A DNA stretch of 7,697 nucleotides from Thermomicrobiales bacterium (GTDB lineage Bacteria; Chloroflexota; Limnocylindria; Limnocylindrales; CSP1-4): assembly GCA_004525275.1 (NCBI GenBank), contig SPCO01000062.1, positions 1 to 7,697 of the forward strand. Reading direction: 5' to 3'. The notes under the pieces are model-generated. The model worked only from the letters and a program-made list of their open reading frames with translations, ran no database searches and was not told the DNA's origin. Made by a program: the position numbers and the translations under genes. The first letter of the stretch is position 1; every line of letters begins with the position of its first letter. This document shows, piece after piece, positions 1-7,697 of the stretch.

Positions 1-441
1 CGCGCCGCGCTGATTACCGGCAGCCTCCGTTGCACCCGCCCAGTGCGCCTCGGCGAGCATCAGGTTCAGGGCGGCCACGTACGCCTCGATCGAGGCCGCG
101 ATGATGTTCGGTCCACGAGCCTCCCCGGCGTACTCGCCGGTACCCCGCTTACCGCCGACGTCTGGTGGAGCGATCCGGACCGAGACCGCACCGATCGTGT
201 CTGTCCCCTCCCCGAGTGCGTGGATGTCATATGCGAGCAGGCGTGGGTGACCCGCGAGCACCCCGGCCAGGGCCTGATCCACCGCCCGATAGAGGGCGTC
301 GATCGCACCGATGCCGTCGGACGAAGCCCGCCATTCGTGATCCCCGGCGGCGATGACGACGGCGCCTCGACTGCGCGCGTTGCTGCCCGAAGTGGCCGTC
401 CATCGAGCGAGGTGCAGAGTCTCTGGCGCCGCTTCTGTCAT
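1..441 (-). CDS. Free-standing LeuA-type allosteric (dimerisation) domain protein, 3' end outside window
   Basis: The open frame runs from the ATG at 441 to the left edge without a stop; 147 residues are visible. No catalytic barrel precedes it: the start sits 4 bases after the cimA stop behind a near-perfect ribosome site. The whole visible protein aligns with the regulatory domain at the C-terminus of LeuA and CimA. The shared points are effector-loop motif GIGAIDAL at 43-50 (GNGPVNAL in this leuA), AVDQALAGVLAGHPRLLAYD at 53-72 (AVDQTLQPVLGWHPTLTEYE in LeuA) and PNIIAASIEAYVAALN at 111-126 (TNIIEASLEAYLVAVN in LeuA). It resembles LeuA's domain more than CimA's. The lone domain of the family is about 130-150 residues, so the stop is probably just beyond the edge, but a further domain cannot be excluded. 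Known: this fold binds leucine or isoleucine and dimerises. Inferred: it may be an accessory feedback subunit for LeuA or CimA. Similar short proteins exist in databases under a regulatory-domain name; I know of no proven function. Confidence 0.88.
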   Translation of the reverse strand, partial: MTEAAPETLHLARWTATSGSNARSRGAVVIAAGDHEWRASSDGIGAIDALYRAVDQALAGVLAGHPRLLAYDIHALGEGTDTIGAVSVRIAPPDVGGKRGTGEYAGEARGPNIIAASIEAYVAALNLMLAEAHWAGATEAAGNQRGA

Positions 442-443
442 CG

Positions 444-453
444 GATCACCTCC
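444..453 (-). promoter_or_regulatory. Very strong ribosome binding site of the free-standing regulatory-domain gene
   Basis: On the minus strand GGAGGTGATC reads directly ahead of the ATG at 441, with seven bases between GGAGG and the start. All ten bases match the complement of the usual 16S rRNA 3' tail. The site overlaps the end of cimA: its bases encode the last arginine codon and the TGA stop. It fixes the start of the downstream gene, which has no other plausible start so well placed. Confidence 0.85.
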
Positions 454-2155
454 GTGGATTGGCCGTGGCGCCGCCCTGCGCGGGTCGCTCTGGGGCGACC
501 GCGACCCGGTCCGTGGCGAATTGTCGCTCATCGCGGCGTCGAAGCTCGGACCCACCCTTCCAGATCGCGTACTCGAGCGAATCGGCCAGGGCAGCCGCGG
601 ATGCGGCGATGATGTTCGTGTCGCTGCCCATCGTCGACCACGTGCGGGCACCGTCCATCGAGTCGATGATGACCCGCGTTCTGGCCGCCGTCGCCTCGCC
701 GCCATCGAGGATGCGCACCTTGTAATCGACCAGGTGAACGTGCTCGATGTCCGGATAGAACGCGCCGAGCGCCTTGCGCAGCGCCGCGTCGAGCGCATTG
801 ACCGGGCCGTTCCCGTCGGCCGCCGTGTGCAGGATCTCGCCATCGACCTCGACCTTGACCGTCGCCTCGGCGAGCAGTTCGCGTCCGGCCCGTTGCTCGA
901 TCAGACACGTGTAGTCAACGATCCGAAACGGGGCAACGTAGTCGTTGGCATGCCGTCGGATCAGCAGTTCGAAGCTTGCCTCCGCGCCTTCGAAGGCGAG
1001 TCCGTCGGCCTCGAGTTCCTTGATCAACTTCGAGAGCTCACGCGGGTCTACGACGCCTTCAAGCTGATGGCCAAGCTGCTCGGCCCGGATCGAGATGTTG
1101 GCCCGGCCGCCGAGCTCCGAGACGACCAGTCGACCCGCGTTGCCGACCGAGGTCGGGTCGATGTGCTGATAGCTCCGCTCGACCCGCGCGACCGCCGCGC
1201 CATGGACGCCACCCTTGTGGGCGAAGGCCGATCGGCCGACATAGGGCTGGTAGTCGTTGGGGACGACGTTCGCGATCTCCGCCACGGAACGAGAGAGCTC
1301 GGTGAGGGACGCCAGGGCCCCGCCGCCGGCCGGGACCAGATCATGCCCGGTCTTGAGGGCCAGGTTGGCCAGGATGCTGATCATGTTGGCGTTGCCGGCG
1401 CGCTCTCCGTAGCCGTTGATCGTGGCCTGTACGTGGCGAACGCCAGCGGCGACCGCGGCGATCGCATTGGCGACGGCCAGGTCGGCATCATTGTGGGTGT
1501 GGATCCCCCAGGTGAGGTCGGGGGCATCCGGGTCTGCGCCGAGGGTCGACTGGACGTCGCGGACGATGTCCACGAGCTCGTCAGTCAGCGTGCCCCCATT
1601 CGTATCGCACAGGACGAGCGTCCGCGAGCCCGCCTCGCGGGCGGCCCGAAGGGTCGACAAGGCGTAGTCGCGGTCATCCTTGTAGCCGTCGAAGAAGTGC
1701 TCCGCGTCGTAGACGACCTCGCGTCCGCGCTCGGCCACGAAGGCGACCGAGTCGGCGATCATGTCCAGATTCTCGGTCGGCGTGGCACCCAGCACCTCGA
1801 TGACGTGGAGCAGCCAGCTCTTGCCGAAGATGGTCACGACCGGGGTCTCGGCAGCCACGAGCTCGTGAAGGTTCGGGTCCGCTTCCGGCCGGTTCGAGCG
1901 GTGGCGGGTCATCCCGAAGGCTGCCAACCGGGCCTGCTCCCAGCGCATGGTGCGGGCCGCGGCGAAGAACTCGACATCCTTGGGGTTCGAGCCCGGCCAA
2001 CCGCCCTCGATGAACGGCATCCCGAACTCGTCGAGCATCCGTGCGATCCGCAGTTTGTCGGCCAATGACAGCGTGATGTTCTCGCCCTGCGTGCCGTCGC
2101 GCAGCGTTGTGTCGTACAGGATCACCGGCTGATTCACGGTCGGCGCATCCGTCAC
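446..2155 (-). CDS. cimA: Citramalate synthase (LeuA/homocitrate synthase family)
   Basis: Condenses pyruvate with acetyl-CoA to (R)-citramalate, the entry to threonine-independent isoleucine synthesis. It has 569 residues. The catalytic TIM barrel begins with YDTTLRDGTQGENITLS (Arg19, Asp20). The segment FIEGGWPGSNPKDVEFF is characteristic of CimA and differs from the IEAGFPAASPGDFEAV of the leuA here. The metal site is His219-Thr-His221, followed by NGYGERAGNANM and FAHKGGVHGAAV. The C-terminal LeuA-type allosteric domain spans about residues 405-545, with GNGP at 448-451 and NIIAAS near the end; in characterised CimA proteins this domain binds isoleucine. The GTG start overlaps the leuB stop (GTGA, 2152-2155) and has GGGAG seven bases upstream. 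The TGA stop lies inside the ribosome site of the next gene. Substrate specificity is inferred from motifs; some family members were first annotated as 2-isopropylmalate or homocitrate synthases. Confidence 0.93.
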   Translation of the reverse strand: MTDAPTVNQPVILYDTTLRDGTQGENITLSLADKLRIARMLDEFGMPFIEGGWPGSNPKDVEFFAAARTMRWEQARLAAFGMTRHRSNRPEADPNLHELVAAETPVVTIFGKSWLLHVIEVLGATPTENLDMIADSVAFVAERGREVVYDAEHFFDGYKDDRDYALSTLRAAREAGSRTLVLCDTNGGTLTDELVDIVRDVQSTLGADPDAPDLTWGIHTHNDADLAVANAIAAVAAGVRHVQATINGYGERAGNANMISILANLALKTGHDLVPAGGGALASLTELSRSVAEIANVVPNDYQPYVGRSAFAHKGGVHGAAVARVERSYQHIDPTSVGNAGRLVVSELGGRANISIRAEQLGHQLEGVVDPRELSKLIKELEADGLAFEGAEASFELLIRRHANDYVAPFRIVDYTCLIEQRAGRELLAEATVKVEVDGEILHTAADGNGPVNALDAALRKALGAFYPDIEHVHLVDYKVRILDGGEATAARTRVIIDSMDGARTWSTMGSDTNIIAASAAALADSLEYAIWKGGSELRRRDERQFATDRVAVAPERPAQGGATANPRR

Positions 2156-3311
2156 GATGGTGCTCCCGCCGTCTCTCGAGCGTTCTCGTGGATCGCCAGC
2201 CGCTCGATGATCGCCGTCGCGAACGCGGTCGTGCCGATGACCACGAGTCCATCGCTGGGATCGGTCGGGTCGGCCAGGTCGGCGGTCCGCCAGCCTTCGT
2301 CGAGGGCCCGACTGACCGCCGCCTCGATCGCGGCCGCCGCATCCTCACGACCGAGCGAGGTCCGGAGCAGCATCGCCGCGGACAGGATCGTGCCGATCGG
2401 ATTTGCGATGTCGCGGCCCGCGATGTCAGGCGCTGAACCGTGGATCGGTTCATAGAGGCCGAAGATGCCGTGCTCGGTACGGCGCTCCCCGAGCGACGCC
2501 GAGGGCAGCACGCCAAGACTGCCGGCGATGACCGCAGCCTCGTCGGACAGGATGTCGCCGAACAGGTTCTCCGTGACGATCACGTCAAAGTCGGCGGGCC
2601 GTCGCACGAGCAGCATCGCGCACGAATCCACGAGCTGATGATTGAGTCGCACGTCCGGGTACTCGGTGGCGATCTCATCCGTGACCTGCCGCCACAAGCG
2701 CGATGTGGCGAGCACGTTGGCCTTGTCGACCTGGGTCACCATGCTTCGGCGGGTTCGGGCCAGCTCGAAGGCCAGCCGGACGATACGCGCGATCTCGTGC
2801 TCCGCGTACGGAAGCGTATCGAGCGCCGAACGTTCCCCGGGGCCCCCAGAGGCTTCGCTGCGATCCCCGAAGTAGACCCCGCCCGTCAGCTCGCGAACGA
2901 TGAGCATGTCCACGCCGGCGAGCAACTCGGGACGGAGCGGCGAGGCACCGGCGAGTGCCGGATGGACGGCGACGGGCCTGAGGTTGGCAAACAGGCCCAG
3001 CCCACCGCGTAACGCGAAGAGCGCCTGCTCGGGACGGACCGTGGCAGCCGGATCGGACCATTTCGGGCCACCGACCGCGCCGAGCAGGATCGCATCGGCA
3101 GCTCCGCAGGCGGCGACGTCCTCATCGCGGATGGCCACGCCGAACGCATCGATCGCCACGCCGCCGACAAGGAACTCCGTCCAGTCGACGACGAACCCGA
3201 ACCGCGCACCGGCGGCATCGACGACCCGGCGGGCGGCAGCCACGACTTCGGGGCCGACCCCATCGCCCGGGATGGTGGCGACACGCAAGGTCGTGCCGGC
3301 GGGGCCATCGA

Positions 3312-3315
<4 letters not shown>
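2152..3315 (-). CDS. leuB: 3-isopropylmalate dehydrogenase
   Basis: NAD-dependent oxidative decarboxylase that turns 3-isopropylmalate into 2-oxoisocaproate in leucine synthesis. With CimA beside it, it probably also acts on beta-methylmalate to give 2-oxobutyrate. It has 387 residues, slightly longer than the common 350-370. Family motifs occur in order: ATIPGDGVGPEV at the N-terminus, GAVGGPKW, the substrate loop RPEQALFALRGGLGLFANLRP, VRELTGGVYFG with Tyr148, VDKANVL with Lys198, and NLFGDILSDEAA with metal ligands Asp254 and Asp258. EPIHGSAPDIAGRDIANP follows, and its Asp is typical of NAD use. Tyr148, Lys198 and the two Asp all sit three residues after their E. coli LeuB equivalents, which supports the start. 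The GTG at 3315 overlaps the leuA TGA (GTGA). An ATG at 3308 is in another frame. leuC and leuD are not between leuA and leuB, so they lie elsewhere. Confidence 0.96.
2163..2167 (-). promoter_or_regulatory. Ribosome binding site supporting the cimA GTG start
   Basis: GGGAG on the minus strand, inside the end of leuB, lies seven bases before the cimA GTG at 2155. Together with the GTGA overlap it supports GTG as the start; no in-frame ATG is nearby. Confidence 0.55.
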
Positions 3316-4948
<1,633 letters not shown>

Positions 4949-4952
<4 letters not shown>

Positions 4953-6001
4953 CGGGTGGCGCCAGGGGTCGTGGCCGAGGCCTGGGATTGACCCGCCGCG
5001 ACCTCGATCGGGTCGAGGAACGGCATCTGGCCGCGGAGTCGCGAGCCGACTCGCTCAATGAGGTGATCGCGATCGGCCGCGCGAAGGCGATCGAATTCCT
5101 TGCGGCCGGATTCACTCTCGGCGATCCAGTTCCTGGCGAACGTCCCGTCCTGGATCTCGGTGAGGACCTGCTTCATCGTTGCCCGGACATGTTCGTCGAT
5201 GATCCTCGGTCCGGAGATGTAGTCGCCGTACTCGGCCGTGTCGCTCACGCTGAAACGCATGAAGTTGAGGCCGCCGCGATAGAGCAAGTCGACGATGAGC
5301 TTCAGTTCGTGCATCGTCTCGAAGTAGGCCAGTTCGGGCTGATAGCCGGCTTCCACCAGGGTCTCGAAGCCCATCTTGACGAGGGCCGCAGTGCCACCGC
5401 ACAGGACCGCCTGCTCGCCGAACAGGTCTGTCTCGGTCTCCTCGGCGAAGGTCGTCTCGAGCAGGCCGGCCCGGGTCGAACCGAGCGCCCGACCGTAGGC
5501 CAGGACACGACTTAGAGCGGTCCCGGACGGGTCGCGATGGACGGCGAACAACGCGGGCACGCCGCCGCCCGATCGATACACCGAGCGCAGGAGGTGGCCC
5601 GGGCCCTTGGGCGCGATCATCCCGACGTCAACGATGCCCGGGGGATCGATCCGCCCGAAGTGGATGTTGAAGCCGTGGGCGAACATGAGCAGGTGACCGG
5701 ATCGCAGATTCGGGACGATCTCTTCGTCATAGACCGCCTTCTGGGCCGTGTCCGGGACGAGGATCATGATCACGTCGGCCGCTTTCACCGCCTCCGCGAC
5801 ATCGACCACCCGGAGGCCAGCGTCGGAGGCCAGCTTGCGGCTCTTCGAGTCCGGCGCGAGCCCGACCACAACCTCGACACCCGACTCGTGGAGGTTGAGG
5901 GCGTGGGCGTGGCCCTGACTCCCATACCCGATGATGGCGACCGTCTGGCGGGCCAGCGCCGCCGGATCCGCGTCGTTGTCGTAGTACATCTTCGCTGTCA
6001 T
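4949..6001 (-). CDS. ilvC: Ketol-acid reductoisomerase, class I (short form)
   Basis: NADPH-dependent, Mg-dependent isomeroreductase. It converts 2-acetolactate or 2-aceto-2-hydroxybutyrate to the dihydroxy acids of the valine/leucine and isoleucine routes. At 350 residues it is the class I form. The Rossmann domain has GYGSQGHAHALNL at residues 25-37. His109 (AHGFNIHF) and Lys132 (APKGPGH) are in the active site. In the knotted helical domain the metal and substrate residues Asp192, Glu196, Glu228, Glu232 and Ser253 are all present. The cofactor loop at 49-55 reads APDSKSR; the position that is often Arg is Ala49, while the two Ser typical of NADPH enzymes remain. The tail after MPFLDP is a low-complexity extension of about 20 residues. 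The ATG overlaps the ilvN stop (ATGA) and has GGAGG 10 bases upstream. The GTGA overlap at the other end couples it to leuA. Confidence 0.97.
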
Positions 6002-6591
6002 CGCTTGATCGCCTCCTCGATGGATCCTGAACCGCGAGCCATCACAACGGCGCCGGTCCGGACCAGTTCCTTGATGCCATAGGTGCGAACCAACGCGACG
6101 AACGCGTCAACCTCGGGTTCGGTGCCGGTCACCTCGACGATGACCGAACCATCGGTCAGGTCCACGACCCGACCACGCGAGAGCTCGACAAGCTTGAGGA
6201 CCTCCGCCCGGGTCGAATCCGTGGCCCGGATCTTGACCAGGGCGAGTTCCTGTTGGATGGTCGATTCGGACGTCGCGTCCTGGACCTTCAGGACGTCGAT
6301 CAGCCGATAGAGCTGCTTGGCCGCCTGCTCGACCGCCACGTCGTCGCCGTGCAGGGTGATCGTCATCCTGCTGATCTCTTCGTTGTCGGTATGACTGACC
6401 GCCAGCGAATCGATGTTGAAGTTTCGCGCCCGCATCAGGCTGGCCACCCGGTTCAGGACGCCCGGTTTGTTGAGAACCACCGCGATGAGCACGTGGCGGC
6501 GTGTCGCGCCGCCACCGGGCAACGGGCGAGGCGGCGGCAGACTATGGGCCGGCGTCCCGTGCTGGTCGGTGGAGCCGGAGTCGCCGCTCAT
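5998..6591 (-). CDS. ilvN: Acetolactate synthase small (regulatory) subunit
   Basis: Regulatory subunit that activates the IlvB catalytic subunit and carries end-product feedback. It has 197 residues. An N-terminal ACT domain spans about residues 33-110 (VLNKPGVLNRVASLMRARNF, then DNEEISRMTITLHGD), and the ALS small-subunit C-terminal domain spans about 115-190. Asn41, Gly44 and Asn59 align with E. coli IlvH Asn11, Gly14 and Asn29, positions known to matter for valine inhibition, so valine sensitivity is predicted. The ATG at 6591 is chosen because it overlaps the ilvB stop (ATGA, 6588-6591). This leaves a Pro/Gly-rich, probably disordered leader of about 32 residues that E. coli IlvH lacks. 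A GTG at Val34 would remove the leader but loses the coupling. The frame stays open further upstream to 7104, but that part lies antiparallel-frame inside ilvB and is not coding. The stop overlaps ilvC. Confidence 0.95.
   Translation of the reverse strand: MSGDSGSTDQHGTPAHSLPPPRPLPGGGATRRHVLIAVVLNKPGVLNRVASLMRARNFNIDSLAVSHTDNEEISRMTITLHGDDVAVEQAAKQLYRLIDVLKVQDATSESTIQQELALVKIRATDSTRAEVLKLVELSRGRVVDLTDGSVIVEVTGTEPEVDAFVALVRTYGIKELVRTGAVVMARGSGSIEEAIKR
6012..6016 (-). promoter_or_regulatory. Ribosome binding site of ilvC
   Basis: GGAGG on the minus strand, inside the last codons of ilvN, ends ten bases before the ilvC ATG at 6001. The spacing is a little long but usable, and the start is also coupled to the ilvN stop. 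Confidence 0.6.
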
Positions 6592-7697
6592 TCGTCGGGT
6601 CCGTCCCAGTTCTCGATCAGATCGGACAGACCCTTGCCCGCGGGCATCATCGGGAAGACATTCTGCTCTTCGGCGATCTCGAACCAGATGAGCGCGGGCC
6701 CGTCGACCGCCTGGGCTGCCTTGATCACCCCGTCCACCTCGTCCGGCGTCCGCGCCCGGAATGCCGGGATGCCGAACGCATCGGCGAGCTTGGCAAAGTC
6801 CGGCCCCGGCAGGTTCGACGAGTGGTAGTTGCCGGCGTAGATGATCTCCTGCCATTGCCGGATCATCCCCAGCTTCTTGTTGTCGAGCAGGGCGATCTTG
6901 ACCGGGATGTGGTCGGCGACCAGGGTCATCAGTTCCTGGAACGTCATCTGGAACCCGCCGTCGCCGGTGATCGCCCAGGTCTCCCGGTCGGGTCGACCGA
7001 GGGCGGCGCCCATCGCGGCGGGGACGGAGAAACCCATGGTGCCCAGGCCGCCGGAGCTGACGTGGCTGTTCGGATTGCGAAAACCTGTGTAGCGGGCCAG
7101 CCACATCTGGTTCTGGCCCACGTCGGCCACGTAGGTCGCCTCGTGATCAGTAAGCGCACCGATCCGTTCGACGACATAGTCGGCCGACAACAGGCCGGCC
7201 TGCCAGGCGCCGGAGCCATGCCAACTCGAGGCGACCGAATCGGTCTTCCATTCGGCGAGCTGGGCGAAGTAATCCGCGCGGGTCACCGGATCCACCGGCT
7301 TGACCAGGTTCGTGAGCGCCTCGAGAACGCGCTTCGCATCGCCGACGATCGGGACCTCCACCGCGACGTTCTTGCCGATCTCCGCTGGATCGATGTCGGC
7401 ATGGATGATCCGAGCATACGGTGCGTACGTCCGGACGTTGCCGGTCACGCGGTCGTCGAAGCGCATCCCGATGGCGATCAGCAGGTCGGCACTCTGGATC
7501 GCCCGGTTCACGTGCTTCCAGCCGTGCATGCCCATGAAGCCATAGGCGAGCGGATGGTCCTCATCGATGGCGCCGATCCCAAGGAGGGTCCAGGCCACGG
7601 GGATCTGGGCCTTCTCGGCGAAGGTGAGCAACTCGTTCCAGGCCTCGGCGTGCAGGATCCCGTGACCGGCCAGGATGACCGGACGCTTGGCCGCGGC
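6588..7697 (-). CDS. ilvB: Acetolactate synthase large (catalytic) subunit, 5' part outside window
   Basis: Acetohydroxyacid synthase catalytic subunit. It is ThDP-dependent and condenses two pyruvates to 2-acetolactate, or pyruvate with 2-oxobutyrate to 2-aceto-2-hydroxybutyrate. The frame is open to the right edge, so the start and the N-terminal pyrimidine-binding domain (roughly 200 residues, with the catalytic Glu) are missing; 369 residues are visible. The visible part begins in the central domain (RPVILAGHGI, then GMRFDDRVTGN and HADIDPAEIGKN). The ThDP/Mg-binding C-terminal domain follows, with GDG at visible residues 245-247 and the paired metal ligand Asn at 273 in LLDNKKLGM; the common NN is DN here. 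The RQWQ segment, whose Trp is a known herbicide contact in this family, is intact, and the C-terminus has the usual NVFPMMPAGKGL. Its TGA overlaps the ilvN ATG, as expected for genes making a complex in fixed ratio. The identification is very secure; choosing between ilvB, ilvG and ilvI is only naming. Confidence 0.97.
   Translation of the reverse strand, partial: AAAKRPVILAGHGILHAEAWNELLTFAEKAQIPVAWTLLGIGAIDEDHPLAYGFMGMHGWKHVNRAIQSADLLIAIGMRFDDRVTGNVRTYAPYARIIHADIDPAEIGKNVAVEVPIVGDAKRVLEALTNLVKPVDPVTRADYFAQLAEWKTDSVASSWHGSGAWQAGLLSADYVVERIGALTDHEATYVADVGQNQMWLARYTGFRNPNSHVSSGGLGTMGFSVPAAMGAALGRPDRETWAITGDGGFQMTFQELMTLVADHIPVKIALLDNKKLGMIRQWQEIIYAGNYHSSNLPGPDFAKLADAFGIPAFRARTPDEVDGVIKAAQAVDGPALIWFEIAEEQNVFPMMPAGKGLSDLIENWDGPDE

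Noticed and set aside
1..441. The lone domain as a broken tail of a second leuA gene (pseudogene)
   Set aside because: It has its own ATG and ideal ribosome site, an intact frame, and no degraded barrel sequence before it; cimA ends cleanly 4 bases upstream.
43..612. 189-residue open frame on the plus strand opposite the lone-domain gene
   Set aside because: Low-complexity, Arg-rich, no family features; the opposite strand encodes a convincing LeuA-type domain with a strong ribosome site.
353..2068. 571-residue open frame on the plus strand opposite cimA
   Set aside because: It is a shadow of cimA caused by high GC codon use: Arg/Asp/Gly-rich with no recognisable domain, while the minus strand has clear family motifs throughout.
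6592..7104. In-frame upstream extension of ilvN giving a 368-residue protein
   Set aside because: The extra part lies inside ilvB in another frame and is Arg/Pro-rich without homology. The ATG at 6591 overlapping the ilvB stop starts a normal-size subunit.
6588..7697. Start of ilvB at the TTG at 7631
   Set aside because: The frame is open beyond it to the window edge and encodes conserved IlvB sequence (RPVILAGHGI), so the true start lies outside the window.

Overview
The window is a high-GC (about two thirds G+C by eye) stretch of a bacterial chromosome. It is packed with branched-chain amino acid biosynthesis genes, all on the minus strand. In transcription order (right to left) they are: the 3' part of ilvB (acetolactate synthase catalytic subunit), ilvN (its regulatory subunit), ilvC (ketol-acid reductoisomerase), leuA (2-isopropylmalate synthase), leuB (3-isopropylmalate dehydrogenase), cimA (citramalate synthase), and a small open frame that is essentially a free-standing LeuA-type allosteric domain and runs off the left edge. 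There is no intergenic stretch longer than 4 bases, and no RNA gene, mobile element, CRISPR array or repeat was seen.

Layout: five successive stop/start junctions are 4-base overlaps (ATGA twice, then GTGA three times). The last junction, cimA to the free-standing domain gene, is a 4-base gap. It carries the strongest ribosome binding site in the window, a 10-base match to the 16S rRNA tail that includes the cimA stop codon. The promoter must lie to the right of the window and the terminator to the left.

How the genes work together: IlvBN and IlvC start the valine/leucine and isoleucine branches. LeuA and LeuB are the first and third enzymes of leucine synthesis. CimA makes citramalate from pyruvate and acetyl-CoA, which (through LeuCD and LeuB) gives 2-oxobutyrate, the isoleucine precursor, without threonine. 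LeuB therefore probably serves two pathways, and IlvBN/IlvC accept the product of the second. leuC, leuD and ilvD are needed too but are not in the window. The final small gene is the least ordinary item: a third LeuA-type regulatory domain in one operon, detached from any catalytic domain.

Organism: the high GC, the gene order ilvB-ilvN-ilvC-leuA-leuB-cimA and the use of CimA would fit a Chloroflexota-like or other high-GC, possibly uncultivated bacterium. That placement is inference, and a protein search would be needed to settle it.
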